Assembly (NCBI GenBank): GCA_965233625.1
Contig: OZ247499.1
Location: 1,922,001 to 1,986,000, forward strand
Length of the DNA: 64,000 bases
From: G965233625 sp965233625
GTDB taxonomy: Bacteria > Planctomycetota > Planctomycetia > Pirellulales > Pirellulaceae
Direction of reading: 5' to 3'
Shown here: piece after piece, positions 22,824-31,727 of the stretch
How the letters are laid out: every line of letters starts with the position of its first letter
How positions within the stretch are numbered: the stretch's first letter is position 1
The notes under the pieces: generated by a model
What the model was told of the DNA's origin: nothing
Database searches by the model: none
Seen by the model: only the letters and a program-made list of their open reading frames with translations
Made by a program: the position numbers and the translations under genes

Positions 22824-24366
22824 ACTCCGGCTTCGGAAACTTGCGGATGTGGCTATAGCGGCGATACGTTTCAAAGATATCGCCGCCGTCCAGAATCCGC
22901 GGGTCGCGGGTTTCCCGCAGGAAATCTTCTAATTGCTTGCGGAGGTCCTTCTCGACTTCTGCATGTGCCGCGCTGCCTGCCAGGTTTTTCAGGCAGCCGG
23001 GGTCGGCGACGATGTCATACAGTTCAATCGCCGGCCGTTTATCCACCGCGTTATGAAACAGCGGCGCGATGGTGGGATTCTCGCGGTGCTGAATCATAAA
23101 GGTCAGCGTTGGGCAGGCGTCGATATCGTGATAGCCGCCGTGCATCGGGCCCAGCTTTTCTCCGTTGTATTTCTGCGGGGCGCCGGCAGGCCAACGGTCC
23201 GGGCGGAAGTTGCGGATCAGTAGATACTTGTCTGTGCGGATCGCCCGCTGTGGATAGGCGAGATTGCCATAACGCGAAGACGAGTGCCGTTCGCGGCCGC
23301 TGTAAACGGCGTCACGCTGCAAAGGCTTCAATTCCTTCGCGGTGAGCCAGGGCAGAAGGTTTTGGCCAATCATCTGCGGGTGCTTCTTCACACCTGCCGC
23401 GGCCAGAAACGTCGGCGCCAGATCGGTAAAGCTGATAAGTTCTTCACTTGCACGCCCTCCGGCAATCTGCGCCGGCCAGCTAATGGCCATCGGCATGTGG
23501 ATGCCGTATTCAAAGCAGTTGGCCTTTGCCGCGGGGAATGACATGCCATTGTCACTGGTGACGACCACCAGCGTGTTGTCCAGCTCTCCCTGCTCCTTGA
23601 GAAGATCAAGCATGCGTTGCAAGTGGCGGTCGAAATGTTCAATCTCTAACAGGTAGTCCAGAATGTCAGAGCGGATCTCCGGAGTATCGGGCAGAAATGT
23701 AGGCACTTTAACGGCTGCCAGCTTCTTCTTTTTGTCTGCGGCCCATTTCAGGCCAGAACCCGCCTCGAATCCGCGATGCGGCTCGTGCCCGCCGTACCAG
23801 AAGCAGAAGGGCGTATCTGCGGGGCGTTTCTTTAGGAATGCGGCAAAGTTGGCGGCGTAATCTGTCCGGCTGGCGCCCGCCGGACGTGGTTCGTCCTTGT
23901 CCAGTTTCAGTTTGCTGTAAGCAACACCCGCCGGATTCTGCGTCCGGCCGCTAACCTTAAAGTTACCCGGTCCCCAGCCTTTGCCGGTATAGCCGACAAA
24001 ATAACCTGCCTCTGCCAGTAACTCCGTGTACACCGCGAACTTGGCGGGAAAAGAGCTGGCGTGCGTTCCTGCGTGCTCAATCTGCCACGGATAACGGCCC
24101 GTCAGCAGCGACGCCCGCGAAGGGCTGCAGCCGGGCGAACCGCAGAACGCTTGCTTCAGCAGCACTCCCGAACGGGCTACCTGGTCAAAAGCGGGCGTCG
24201 AGATTGCCTCGCATCCCGTGGCCGAGGTGTGCGCGAACGACTGATCATCGGAGATCGCCAGCAGAATATTCGGCCGCTTCGCAGCGTGCAGGGTCGATTG
24301 CTGACAAAGGGCAACAGCGGTCCACACCGCAAGCACAATCAGCACAATATTAGATGAACAGCGCAA
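22822..24366 (-). CDS. Secreted sulfatase with CSPSR active site
   Basis: This belongs to the alkaline phosphatase/arylsulfatase superfamily and most resembles heparan N-sulfatase-like enzymes. Signal peptide: VLIVLAVWTAVALCQQSTLHA. Metal-binding LLAISDDQSFAHTSA is followed by the formylglycine motif CSPSRASLLTGRYPW near residue 80; the Cys would be oxidised by a formylglycine-generating enzyme. GGHEPHRGFE and VVTSDNGMSFPAAKAN give further metal ligands. Its 514 aa is normal. The start is TTG at 24366, because a perfect AGGAGG lies 5 nt upstream and the signal peptide begins there. The substrate is probably a sulfated polysaccharide. Confidence 0.94.
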   Translation of the reverse strand: MRCSSNIVLIVLAVWTAVALCQQSTLHAAKRPNILLAISDDQSFAHTSATGCEAISTPAFDQVARSGVLLKQAFCGSPGCSPSRASLLTGRYPWQIEHAGTHASSFPAKFAVYTELLAEAGYFVGYTGKGWGPGNFKVSGRTQNPAGVAYSKLKLDKDEPRPAGASRTDYAANFAAFLKKRPADTPFCFWYGGHEPHRGFEAGSGLKWAADKKKKLAAVKVPTFLPDTPEIRSDILDYLLEIEHFDRHLQRMLDLLKEQGELDNTLVVVTSDNGMSFPAAKANCFEYGIHMPMAISWPAQIAGGRASEELISFTDLAPTFLAAAGVKKHPQMIGQNLLPWLTAKELKPLQRDAVYSGRERHSSSRYGNLAYPQRAIRTDKYLLIRNFRPDRWPAGAPQKYNGEKLGPMHGGYHDIDACPTLTFMIQHRENPTIAPLFHNAVDKRPAIELYDIVADPGCLKNLAGSAAHAEVEKDLRKQLEDFLRETRDPRILDGGDIFETYRRYSHIRKFPKPE

Positions 24367-24522
24367 AGCAGCCTCCTGTCATACTTGAAGAATATAAGGT
24401 GCAGCCGCTATTCTGCGCCGGATGCAGGGCATTCTCAACATCGCGGTTGTTTTTGCGAAACACCGCCGCTGAAAAGTCAGGGAAAACCCGACACTGTTGC
24501 TTGATAAATGCAATTGTGAGCT

Positions 24523-25455
24523 ATGCTTTCATTAGGTTATTTCATGAAGGCTTCTCTACTTGGCACCACCTGCATGGCACGTCGAAAGGCAGATCTGCGC
24601 GGCTCCGTGGAAAACGCGTTGCTTATCGCAATGGTCACGGTAGCGCTCATTGGTGGCGTCACCTTTCTTGGCGCCGCCGCGAGCGGTGTGTTTAGCGGTT
24701 TGGGCAGCGACATGCCCGTCGCCAGACATCGCAGCCGCAGTTTCACGGATACGCAGCCGACCTCAGAAAGAAGGCAGGCGGAAGCTGGTTTCAACGGCGT
24801 TATAGCTGCCGGCGTTGCGGTCTGCGTGGTTGCGTTAGGCGGCTTCGGGCTGATCTATCTCCTGGGCGACAAACGGCAGGGAGCCAATCCGGAAGACGAG
24901 CGCGCTGACGAGCCAATTCCCGTCAAAAGCAGGCTCTACCAGTTCCTCATGACGAAGCGGCAGACGCTGCTGCGTAACATTACCGGCGAGCATCGCGAAG
25001 TTGATACGAGTCAGCTTCAGGTGCGACATCTCATGACGCGGAACCCGCGCACCATCAGTGGCATGATGTTGCGCGAGGACGTGGAAGAAATGATGAACCG
25101 CCAGGGCGTGCATCATGTGCTGATCGTCGATAGCGACCACAAACTCTTAGGCGTTATCAGCGACCGCGACATGAAACGCCGTGGCAAAAACGCGTTTGAA
25201 CTCATGACGCCACAACCGGTCGCCGTTTCGCCGCACGACCTTGCTAGTCCTGCTATCACCTTGATGATGGACCGCCGGATCTCCTGCCTACCGGTCATCA
25301 ACGCAAACGGTGTGCTCTGCGGCGTGTTGACGGGCACCGATCTTCTGATGGGCTTCCAATGCGTTCTGCAATCCCTCACAAGTGGCGGCCATTCTGTTGC
25401 TGTGTCGCCAGCTGCTAAGGACACTTCGTCCACGGAACTGCAGAACGCGGTTTGA
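24523..25455 (+). CDS. Membrane protein with Flp-pilin-like N-terminus and paired CBS domains
   Basis: Residues 24-60 (GSVENALLIAMVTVALIGGV, TFLGAAASGVFSGLG) resemble the hydrophobic helix and short tail of Flp pilins. A second transmembrane helix follows (GVIAAGVAVCVVALGGFGLI near residue 92). From residue 160 two CBS motifs are clear: VRHLMTRNPRTISGMMLRED with HHVLIVDSDHKLLGVISDRD, then ELMTPQPVAVSPHDL with ISCLPVINANGVLCGVLTG. CBS pairs sense adenine nucleotides. Three ATGs (24523, 24544, 24574) compete for the start; I give the longest. The downstream HATPase gene suggests a role in signalling. Confidence 0.85.
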   Translation: MLSLGYFMKASLLGTTCMARRKADLRGSVENALLIAMVTVALIGGVTFLGAAASGVFSGLGSDMPVARHRSRSFTDTQPTSERRQAEAGFNGVIAAGVAVCVVALGGFGLIYLLGDKRQGANPEDERADEPIPVKSRLYQFLMTKRQTLLRNITGEHREVDTSQLQVRHLMTRNPRTISGMMLREDVEEMMNRQGVHHVLIVDSDHKLLGVISDRDMKRRGKNAFELMTPQPVAVSPHDLASPAITLMMDRRISCLPVINANGVLCGVLTGTDLLMGFQCVLQSLTSGGHSVAVSPAAKDTSSTELQNAV

Positions 25456-25571
25456 AATCCGGGTAGCCACGCATTCTAACCGCCGCTATCATTCCCCGGC
25501 TTCGATACGTATGAATCGTTATGCGCGGCAATAGCAGCCGCCATGGCATCTCCATTCCTGGAGCGAACTGG

Positions 25572-26093
25572 ATGAATAGCAACCACGGTGCACGCCAGTA
25601 TCTACCTACGCAGGCACATCGGATGACGCTTAGCAATGACATGCAACGCATTGCCAGCGTTGTGCTGCAGTTGCAGGAAATGGCACAGGAGAATCTCCGC
25701 GCCGTGGACAGCAGGTGGCTGATGCAGTTTGGCACGGCGCTGGACGAATCACTCTCGAATGCTGTGTTGCATGGCAATCTGGAAATTACATCCGCTCAGC
25801 GGTTCTCTTCCGGCTACGAAGAACTCCTACACGCTCGGCAGACATCGTTTCCCTATCGCCGCCGGACCGTACAGGTGGAAGCCTTTTTCGAGAGCGAACA
25901 GGCGCGTGTCACCGTAACGGACGAAGGCCCCGGCTTTGATCACACCAGAGTGCCCGATCCAACCGATCCCGAAAATCTGGACCGGCCGCATGGACGTGGC
26001 GTGATGATGATCCGCGCGTATATGGACAAAGTGCTTTACAACCAGACCGGCAATTCTGTGGCGATGATCAAACAGGCGTTGCCATCCGCTTAG
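25572..26093 (+). CDS. RsbW/SpoIIAB-like anti-sigma factor type ATPase
   Basis: This is a stand-alone GHKL (HATPase_c) domain like anti-sigma factor kinases. The N-box is DESLSNAVLHGNLE near residue 59; the G1 box is VTDEGPGFDHTRVPDP and the G2 region is DRPHGRGVMMIRAYMDKV. A stretch between the N-box and G1 is longer than in SpoIIAB. It has 173 aa from the ATG at 25572, which has GGAG eight bases upstream; the frame opens 17 codons earlier without a ribosome binding site. It lies 116 nt behind the CBS gene and converges on hrpA with 9 nt between stops. No sigma factor or anti-anti-sigma gene is adjacent, though a SpoIIE-type phosphatase lies about 9 kb away. Confidence 0.88.
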   Translation: MNSNHGARQYLPTQAHRMTLSNDMQRIASVVLQLQEMAQENLRAVDSRWLMQFGTALDESLSNAVLHGNLEITSAQRFSSGYEELLHARQTSFPYRRRTVQVEAFFESEQARVTVTDEGPGFDHTRVPDPTDPENLDRPHGRGVMMIRAYMDKVLYNQTGNSVAMIKQALPSA

Positions 26094-26102
26094 CCGGACG
26101 TC

Positions 26103-29100
26103 CTAGATCTGCACCTTCCGCCATTGCTTATCAAGCCGTTTGGCGGACACCGTGATGCTGGCGCCCAGTTGCTGGGCATAAAGTGAAATGCGGTATTCTT
26201 CCAGCATCCAGCGGTAGTGCTCCAGCGCTTCGTCCAGTTGCCCGCGGGCCAGCAGTTCTTCCCGCCGGGTCAGAAACTCGCGCCACCGTGGTGCGAATTC
26301 CTCGTGACTGCGCTGGTCACGCGGCAGTCCGCCGGTCTTGAGTTTCTCTAACCGCGAAGCCACACCGCGGAAGTAGCGCGGATAATGCTGCAGCCAGCGC
26401 CACGGGGTACGCGTCAGGAAATCCGGCTGCGGAGTCAGTTCCTTCATCTGGCTACGGATGTCCACCGAAGCGTACTCCCATTTTGAAGATGAGTATTTCT
26501 CCTGGGCAAGCCGCGCCGCGTGATGGGTTTCAAACAGCGGCGCCACCACTTTCAAAACCTCCTGCACGGCGATTTCGCATCGCTCCCGTCCCGCCGCGAT
26601 GCACGCCCCGAAAGCGTTTTTGCAGTCTGGCAGGGTATCTTCATGCAGATAAGCGCGGCTGGCGATCAACAGCGCAAGCTGCTCTTCCAGCTGGTTCAAA
26701 GGGCACACCGGCTGCGCGTAGAGTCGCAGTTGCTTCAGGTCCGGTAGATAATTGACCTGGGCATGCAGCGACCGTTTTTCCGCCAGATAGATCAGCCGCA
26801 ACACGCCTGCTTTCGACTGCCGTAAGGCAAAGGGCTGTGAATCCAGCAGCCGCAAAGAAACGCAATCGCCGTTATCAATCAACGCGGGAAACGCTGGGAC
26901 GGTCACGCCGCCGCGGTTGATGTGCACCGATGCGGGCATGGCGTCGAAGTCCCACTTCGTCACGCCGTCGCGGCTCCAGGCTTCATCGTCAATCTCTGCG
27001 AAAGGCGCTGGCTGATCTTCGCCAAGCATCTCGCGCAGTTCGTTCAGATCGCGGCTTTCGGCGATTTTCTCACCGCTTTCGTCCACGACACGTACATTCA
27101 TCCGCAGATGCAGCGGCAGCTTCTCGACGCGGAAATCAGTGGGCGATATCCGCTCGCGACCCAGGCCGCTTAACACTTCCGCAACAGCTTGCAGGAACGG
27201 CGCCTCGCCAAATTTCAGCAGCTTTGCCGCTTCGCGTGCAGTGTCAGGAGCTGGCACCAGCGTGCGGCGGATGCTCTTGGGAAGCGAACGGATCAGTGCC
27301 ACGATCTTCTCTTCCAGCAGCCCCGGCACCAGCCAGCCCAAACGATCTTCCGTCAACTGCTTGACGCCTTCCAGCGGCGTCGTGATCGTGACGCCGTCTT
27401 GTGCATCCCCCGGTTCAAACCGGTAGGCAAGTGGCAGATTCATCCGCCCGATGTCTGCATCATCCGGGTACGAACTCTCCGCCGCCAGCGCCGCGTCCTG
27501 CTTCATCACGTCTTCCGGCGTCATGAATAGCAGCTTGGGGTTAGCGGCTTCGGCTTTCTTCCGCCACTTGTTCAGCCGCGGCGTGTCGTACACATATTCC
27601 GGCAGACGGGAGTTGTAGAACGCATGCAGCGTGTACTCATCCACAATGAAATCGCGGCTGCGCGTCTTGGCGCCCAGATTTTCAACCTCGGTCAGTAGGT
27701 TGCGATTGTGTTCTAAAAACTTTGCCCGCAGCTTCAGGTCGCCTTCCACCAGCCCATGCTGAATGTACATCTCGCGGGCCGCTTCGGCGTCGACCGGGCC
27801 GTACTTCACACTGCGACGTGCAACTACTGGTAGGCCAAACAGCGTGACCTTCTCGTAAACCATTCCCGCGCCGGCTTTGCTGCTCCAGTACGGGTCGCTG
27901 TAAGACTTCTTCACAAGGTGCTCTGCCAGCGGCTCGATCCATGCCGGGTCAATCTTCGCCACCGTGCGTGCGTAGCGGCGGGTTGTTTCCACCAGTTCGC
28001 CCGCCATGATCCAGGCAGGTCGTTTCTGAAACACCGTTGAACCGGGCCAGAGATGAAACTTGCCGCTGCCGGCGCCGGTGTATTCGTACGCGTCGGTCCG
28101 ATGCGCGATGCTCGATAGCAGGCCCGTCAGCAGCGCGCGGTGAATGGCGCCATATTGGTTGCGGCGCCGTTGCGGCTTGAGATCAATCTGCTCCACCAGT
28201 TGCTTAAGCTGGCGATGCGTTTCCAGCCATTCGCGCATCCGCGATTGCGAGATGAAATTCTGGCGGCACGCTTTGTTCAACTGGTTACGCGATAGATCCT
28301 GTCGCAGCTTGTGGTAAAAATCCCAGAGGTTGAGATACGAGAGAAAGTCGGAATCTTCGTGGGCGTGTTTCGCGTGCGCAGCGTCCGCCTGTTCGCGTTT
28401 TTCAACCGGCCGTTCACGCGGGTCCTGCACCTCCAGCGCGGATGCAATGATGAGCACTTCGTTCAGGCATTGTTCTTCATCGCCTGCCAGAATCATCCGC
28501 CCGATGCGTGGATCCACGGGAAGCTTTGCCAGCCGACGGCCCAGGTCTGTCAGGTCGCGGTTGTCGTCCAGGGCGCCAATTTCAAACAGCGTGCGGTAGC
28601 CGTCGCGGATGTGTTCCGGATTAGGCGGATCGATGAAGGGGAAGTCTTCGATGGCGCCGAGTTTTAACGCCCGCGTCTGAAGGATGACCGAGGCGAGGTT
28701 GGTGCGGCGGATTTCTGGTGTGGTGTACTGGTCGCGGCTGAGATAGTCTTCTTCGCTGAACAGCCGGATACAGACGCCCGGCCCCACACGGCCGCAACGG
28801 CCTTTCCGCTGATCTGCAGAGGCCTGGGAAACCGCCTCAACAGGTAGCCGCTGCACCTTACTCCGCGGTGCGTAACGGCTGATCCGGGCGGTGCCCGTAT
28901 CGATGACGTAACGGATGCCCGGGACTGTTAGCGAGGATTCCGCCACGTTGGTCGCCAGCACAATGCGGCGGTAGTTGTGCGGGGCGAAGACTTTGTTCTG
29001 TTCTTTGGCGGAGAGTCGTGCATAAAGCGGAACAATCTCGCTGCGGCGGCCGTTGTCGCCGGGCAGACTCCGGCCGCGGAGCACCGTGGCGGTTTCGCGG

Positions 29101-30023
29101 ATGTCGCGTTCTGTGGGCAGAAAGATCAGCATGTCGCCCGTATCGATGGCGGCCAGTTCCTCGACGGCGGTCGCGATGGCCTGATGCACGTCCGCGTCAT
29201 CGGGTTCGCCTTCGACCTCCAGGGGACGGTAGCGGACTTCAACCGGGAACATCCGCCCGGAAACTTCAATCACCGGCGCCGGATTGTCTTCATCGCCAAA
29301 GTGCGTGGCGAACCGTTCAGCATCGATGGTTGCAGAGGTGATTATCACCCGCAGATCCGGGCGGCTTGGCAGCACGCGTTTCAGATAGCCAAGCAGAAAA
29401 TCGATATTCAGCGAACGCTCGTGAGCTTCGTCCAGGATGATCGTGTCGTACTGATTGAAGTAACGGTCGTGCTGCGATTCAGCCAGCAGGATGCCGTCCG
29501 TCATCAGCTTGATATAGGTTTCCGGGCGGGTCGTGTCTGAGAACCGAACCTTATAACCAACATCCTTGCCGAGTGGAGATCGCAGCTCTTCCGCCACGCG
29601 ACTGGCGACACTGCGGGCGGCGATGCGCCGGGGCTGCGTGTGGCCGATGACACCCTCCACACCGCGGCCCATTTCCAGACAGATTTTTGGCAGCTGCGTA
29701 CTTTTACCGCTGCCGGTCTCACCGCAGATGACCACCACCTGATGATCGCGGATGGCGTCAGCGATTTCCTGCCGCCGGGCGGTCACGGGTAGTTCATCAT
29801 CGTAGGTAACGGTGGGCACACCCGCGCGTCGCCGCTCGAGCAACGCCGCCGATTGCGTAGCGTCTTCGCCCAGGCGGCGGAGATTGCGGTCGAATGGTCT
29901 GCCTGCGGCGCGAGCCTGTTGAATCTGCCGCACCCGGCGGCGAAAGCGACGCTGCTCGCCAGGCATCGCCGTGCCGATGATGGCTTCGATCTGGTCCAGC
30001 GACCAGGTGGATGTTTCGCTCAT
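26103..30023 (-). CDS. hrpA: ATP-dependent RNA helicase HrpA (DEAH-box)
   Basis: HrpA is a DEAH/RHA helicase that acts on RNA and, in enterobacteria, rescues stalled ribosomes. Walker A is CGETGSGKSTQLPKICLEMG near residue 100. The box is IILDEAHERSLNIDFLLGYL. SATIDAERFATHFGD and the QRKGRCGRVGPG motif VI follow. The helicase-associated HA2 and OB regions end near residue 700, and the long HrpA C-terminal domain (DUF3418) fills the rest. Its 1306 aa matches E. coli HrpA (about 1300). The start is the ATG at 30023 (MSETSTWSLDQIEAIIG); an upstream in-frame extension of 50 codons has no family character. Confidence 0.95.
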   Translation of the reverse strand: MSETSTWSLDQIEAIIGTAMPGEQRRFRRRVRQIQQARAAGRPFDRNLRRLGEDATQSAALLERRRAGVPTVTYDDELPVTARRQEIADAIRDHQVVVICGETGSGKSTQLPKICLEMGRGVEGVIGHTQPRRIAARSVASRVAEELRSPLGKDVGYKVRFSDTTRPETYIKLMTDGILLAESQHDRYFNQYDTIILDEAHERSLNIDFLLGYLKRVLPSRPDLRVIITSATIDAERFATHFGDEDNPAPVIEVSGRMFPVEVRYRPLEVEGEPDDADVHQAIATAVEELAAIDTGDMLIFLPTERDIRETATVLRGRSLPGDNGRRSEIVPLYARLSAKEQNKVFAPHNYRRIVLATNVAESSLTVPGIRYVIDTGTARISRYAPRSKVQRLPVEAVSQASADQRKGRCGRVGPGVCIRLFSEEDYLSRDQYTTPEIRRTNLASVILQTRALKLGAIEDFPFIDPPNPEHIRDGYRTLFEIGALDDNRDLTDLGRRLAKLPVDPRIGRMILAGDEEQCLNEVLIIASALEVQDPRERPVEKREQADAAHAKHAHEDSDFLSYLNLWDFYHKLRQDLSRNQLNKACRQNFISQSRMREWLETHRQLKQLVEQIDLKPQRRRNQYGAIHRALLTGLLSSIAHRTDAYEYTGAGSGKFHLWPGSTVFQKRPAWIMAGELVETTRRYARTVAKIDPAWIEPLAEHLVKKSYSDPYWSSKAGAGMVYEKVTLFGLPVVARRSVKYGPVDAEAAREMYIQHGLVEGDLKLRAKFLEHNRNLLTEVENLGAKTRSRDFIVDEYTLHAFYNSRLPEYVYDTPRLNKWRKKAEAANPKLLFMTPEDVMKQDAALAAESSYPDDADIGRMNLPLAYRFEPGDAQDGVTITTPLEGVKQLTEDRLGWLVPGLLEEKIVALIRSLPKSIRRTLVPAPDTAREAAKLLKFGEAPFLQAVAEVLSGLGRERISPTDFRVEKLPLHLRMNVRVVDESGEKIAESRDLNELREMLGEDQPAPFAEIDDEAWSRDGVTKWDFDAMPASVHINRGGVTVPAFPALIDNGDCVSLRLLDSQPFALRQSKAGVLRLIYLAEKRSLHAQVNYLPDLKQLRLYAQPVCPLNQLEEQLALLIASRAYLHEDTLPDCKNAFGACIAAGRERCEIAVQEVLKVVAPLFETHHAARLAQEKYSSSKWEYASVDIRSQMKELTPQPDFLTRTPWRWLQHYPRYFRGVASRLEKLKTGGLPRDQRSHEEFAPRWREFLTRREELLARGQLDEALEHYRWMLEEYRISLYAQQLGASITVSAKRLDKQWRKVQI

Positions 30024-30129
30024 AGCAACATGACAACTCAGCCGCAAAAAGGTTCGCTGGCTGGTTGTCGAAAGATAACAAATAGTTTGCCGGTGAATTG
30101 TCCGTTCTCCGGCAGACGCCCGGAAACGG

Positions 30130-31614
30130 CTATTTTTTCTTACCAGCAGGAATGACTTCCAGGCACACAACACGGTCGGCGCCCCGCACGTAAAGCAGCC
30201 CGTGCGATAACACCGGGGCCGCCCATGCAGGATACTTCAACAGGGGCGGCGTATTGAAGCCGGGGAAAGCCGGCTTCGCGTTTTTGTCGCGCAGGGTGAC
30301 CTCCGCCAACAGCTCATATTCTTTGCTATTGGGCCGCAACAGTTGCAACACACCATACTCCGTGAGACAGATCAGATGATTGTCCACCAGAAGAAGTGAA
30401 GAACGAGATAGCCCGGGCTTGCTCCACATAACCTTGCCGGTCTTCCACTCCACGCAACGCAGTTCCGCATTCTCCGTGTGCCGTCCGCTGCTGGCGTAAA
30501 TGTAGCCGTCATGAACCACGGCGGTGTTCCAGTGCGTTTCGAGAGATTTCTCACGCTGCCGGGGATCATCTTTCCACACCACTTCATAGCCGCCTGGCTT
30601 GATCCTCAGCAGCGCGGCGCCTACGCCGTAGGTTTCAGAAATAAGTACTTCGTTGCCCACGATAACCGGCGTTGCCGCGTTTACGCTTTCAAGTTTTTTA
30701 GCCCGGAAAGGATATTCGAAATCAACAACGCCGGTCTTCGGATGAAACACGACCAGCCCGCCGCGACACAGGGCGAAGGCGTAGCGGCGTTTACCGATGG
30801 TGGCGATCTGGATGCTGGAATAGGAAGCCAGCTCTTTGGTGATTTTGTATTCGACTTTGCCCGTGTACTTGTTGAAGGCGACAATCCCCGAACCGTTGCC
30901 TGTCACACGGTCGAGCTGGCCCGGTGGAATTTTGCGTGCTTCGGGCGGGCTGCCGCCGATGATGTTCAGCAGCAGATCCCCTTCAATGATGGGCGAACTA
31001 CCGGCGCCGAAGAAGTTCTGGATCACGCCGAATTCACGCGTCGTATCTTTTTCCCAGACCAGCTTGCCATCATCCGCGCGGAGGCAGTGCAGCACGCCGG
31101 AGACGCCAAAGATGTAAACGCGGTTACCGTCTATCAGAGGCGCCGCGCGGGGACCGCCGCCGTAACCGTAGAGGTCTTCGTACTGCACCTTGTGCTCGAA
31201 CTTCCAGATGTCTTTGCCGGTTTCGGCGTTCCAGCAGTGAAGGATTGCGTTGTCGCCGTCGCGGTCGTACTGGTAGTACCTGCCTTTGGCAACGGAGCCA
31301 ATCGCATAACTTTCTTCCAGCTTCCGCGACCAGACGATGCGGGGGCCGTCGCCTTCCCACAATTTCGGATCGATGCCCGTTTCCGGAGAAGTGCTGTCAC
31401 GCTGCGGGCCAAGGAACCCCGGCCAGTCCGCACCGATCTTACGGGTGGCGATATCTGCGAGTTCACCGCTAGCGCCGGCGGATGCGATTTCTTGCGCAGG
31501 TGGGGCGGCTTGCTGCTCATCTGTCTGCGGTTTCTGTGCCGCGGGTTCTTCCGCCACGGCGCCACAGCCGCAGAGGGTGGTGACAAGAATCAGCAGGCTG
31601 AAGCGGATTTTCAT
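30130..31614 (-). CDS. PQQ-like beta-propeller lipoprotein
   Basis: The N-terminus (MKIRFSLLILVTTLCGCG) is a lipoprotein-type signal ending in L-C-G-C, so the protein is probably lipid-anchored. After a Gln/Ala/Pro-rich linker come blades of a PQQ/BamB-like propeller: DWPGFLGPQRDSTSPETGID, GKDIWKFEHKVQYED, LHCLRADDGKLVWEKDTTRE, GKVMWSKPGLSRSSLLL and GLLYVRGADRVVCLEV. Such WPGFLGPxRDG proteins are common in planctomycetes; their substrates are mostly unknown. It lies 107 nt upstream of hrpA on the same strand and 113 nt downstream of the ubiD-like gene. Confidence 0.93.
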   Translation of the reverse strand: MKIRFSLLILVTTLCGCGAVAEEPAAQKPQTDEQQAAPPAQEIASAGASGELADIATRKIGADWPGFLGPQRDSTSPETGIDPKLWEGDGPRIVWSRKLEESYAIGSVAKGRYYQYDRDGDNAILHCWNAETGKDIWKFEHKVQYEDLYGYGGGPRAAPLIDGNRVYIFGVSGVLHCLRADDGKLVWEKDTTREFGVIQNFFGAGSSPIIEGDLLLNIIGGSPPEARKIPPGQLDRVTGNGSGIVAFNKYTGKVEYKITKELASYSSIQIATIGKRRYAFALCRGGLVVFHPKTGVVDFEYPFRAKKLESVNAATPVIVGNEVLISETYGVGAALLRIKPGGYEVVWKDDPRQREKSLETHWNTAVVHDGYIYASSGRHTENAELRCVEWKTGKVMWSKPGLSRSSLLLVDNHLICLTEYGVLQLLRPNSKEYELLAEVTLRDKNAKPAFPGFNTPPLLKYPAWAAPVLSHGLLYVRGADRVVCLEVIPAGKKK

Positions 31615-31727
31615 ATCGATTTCTTTCTAGACAAACTGCAGATTCAAATCCTGGCGGCGTTGCACGCAATTATAGAGCAACGCGGCGAAGCCGTGGTCCG
31701 GCTGCGTTCGACCTCGCGCAACAGCTG

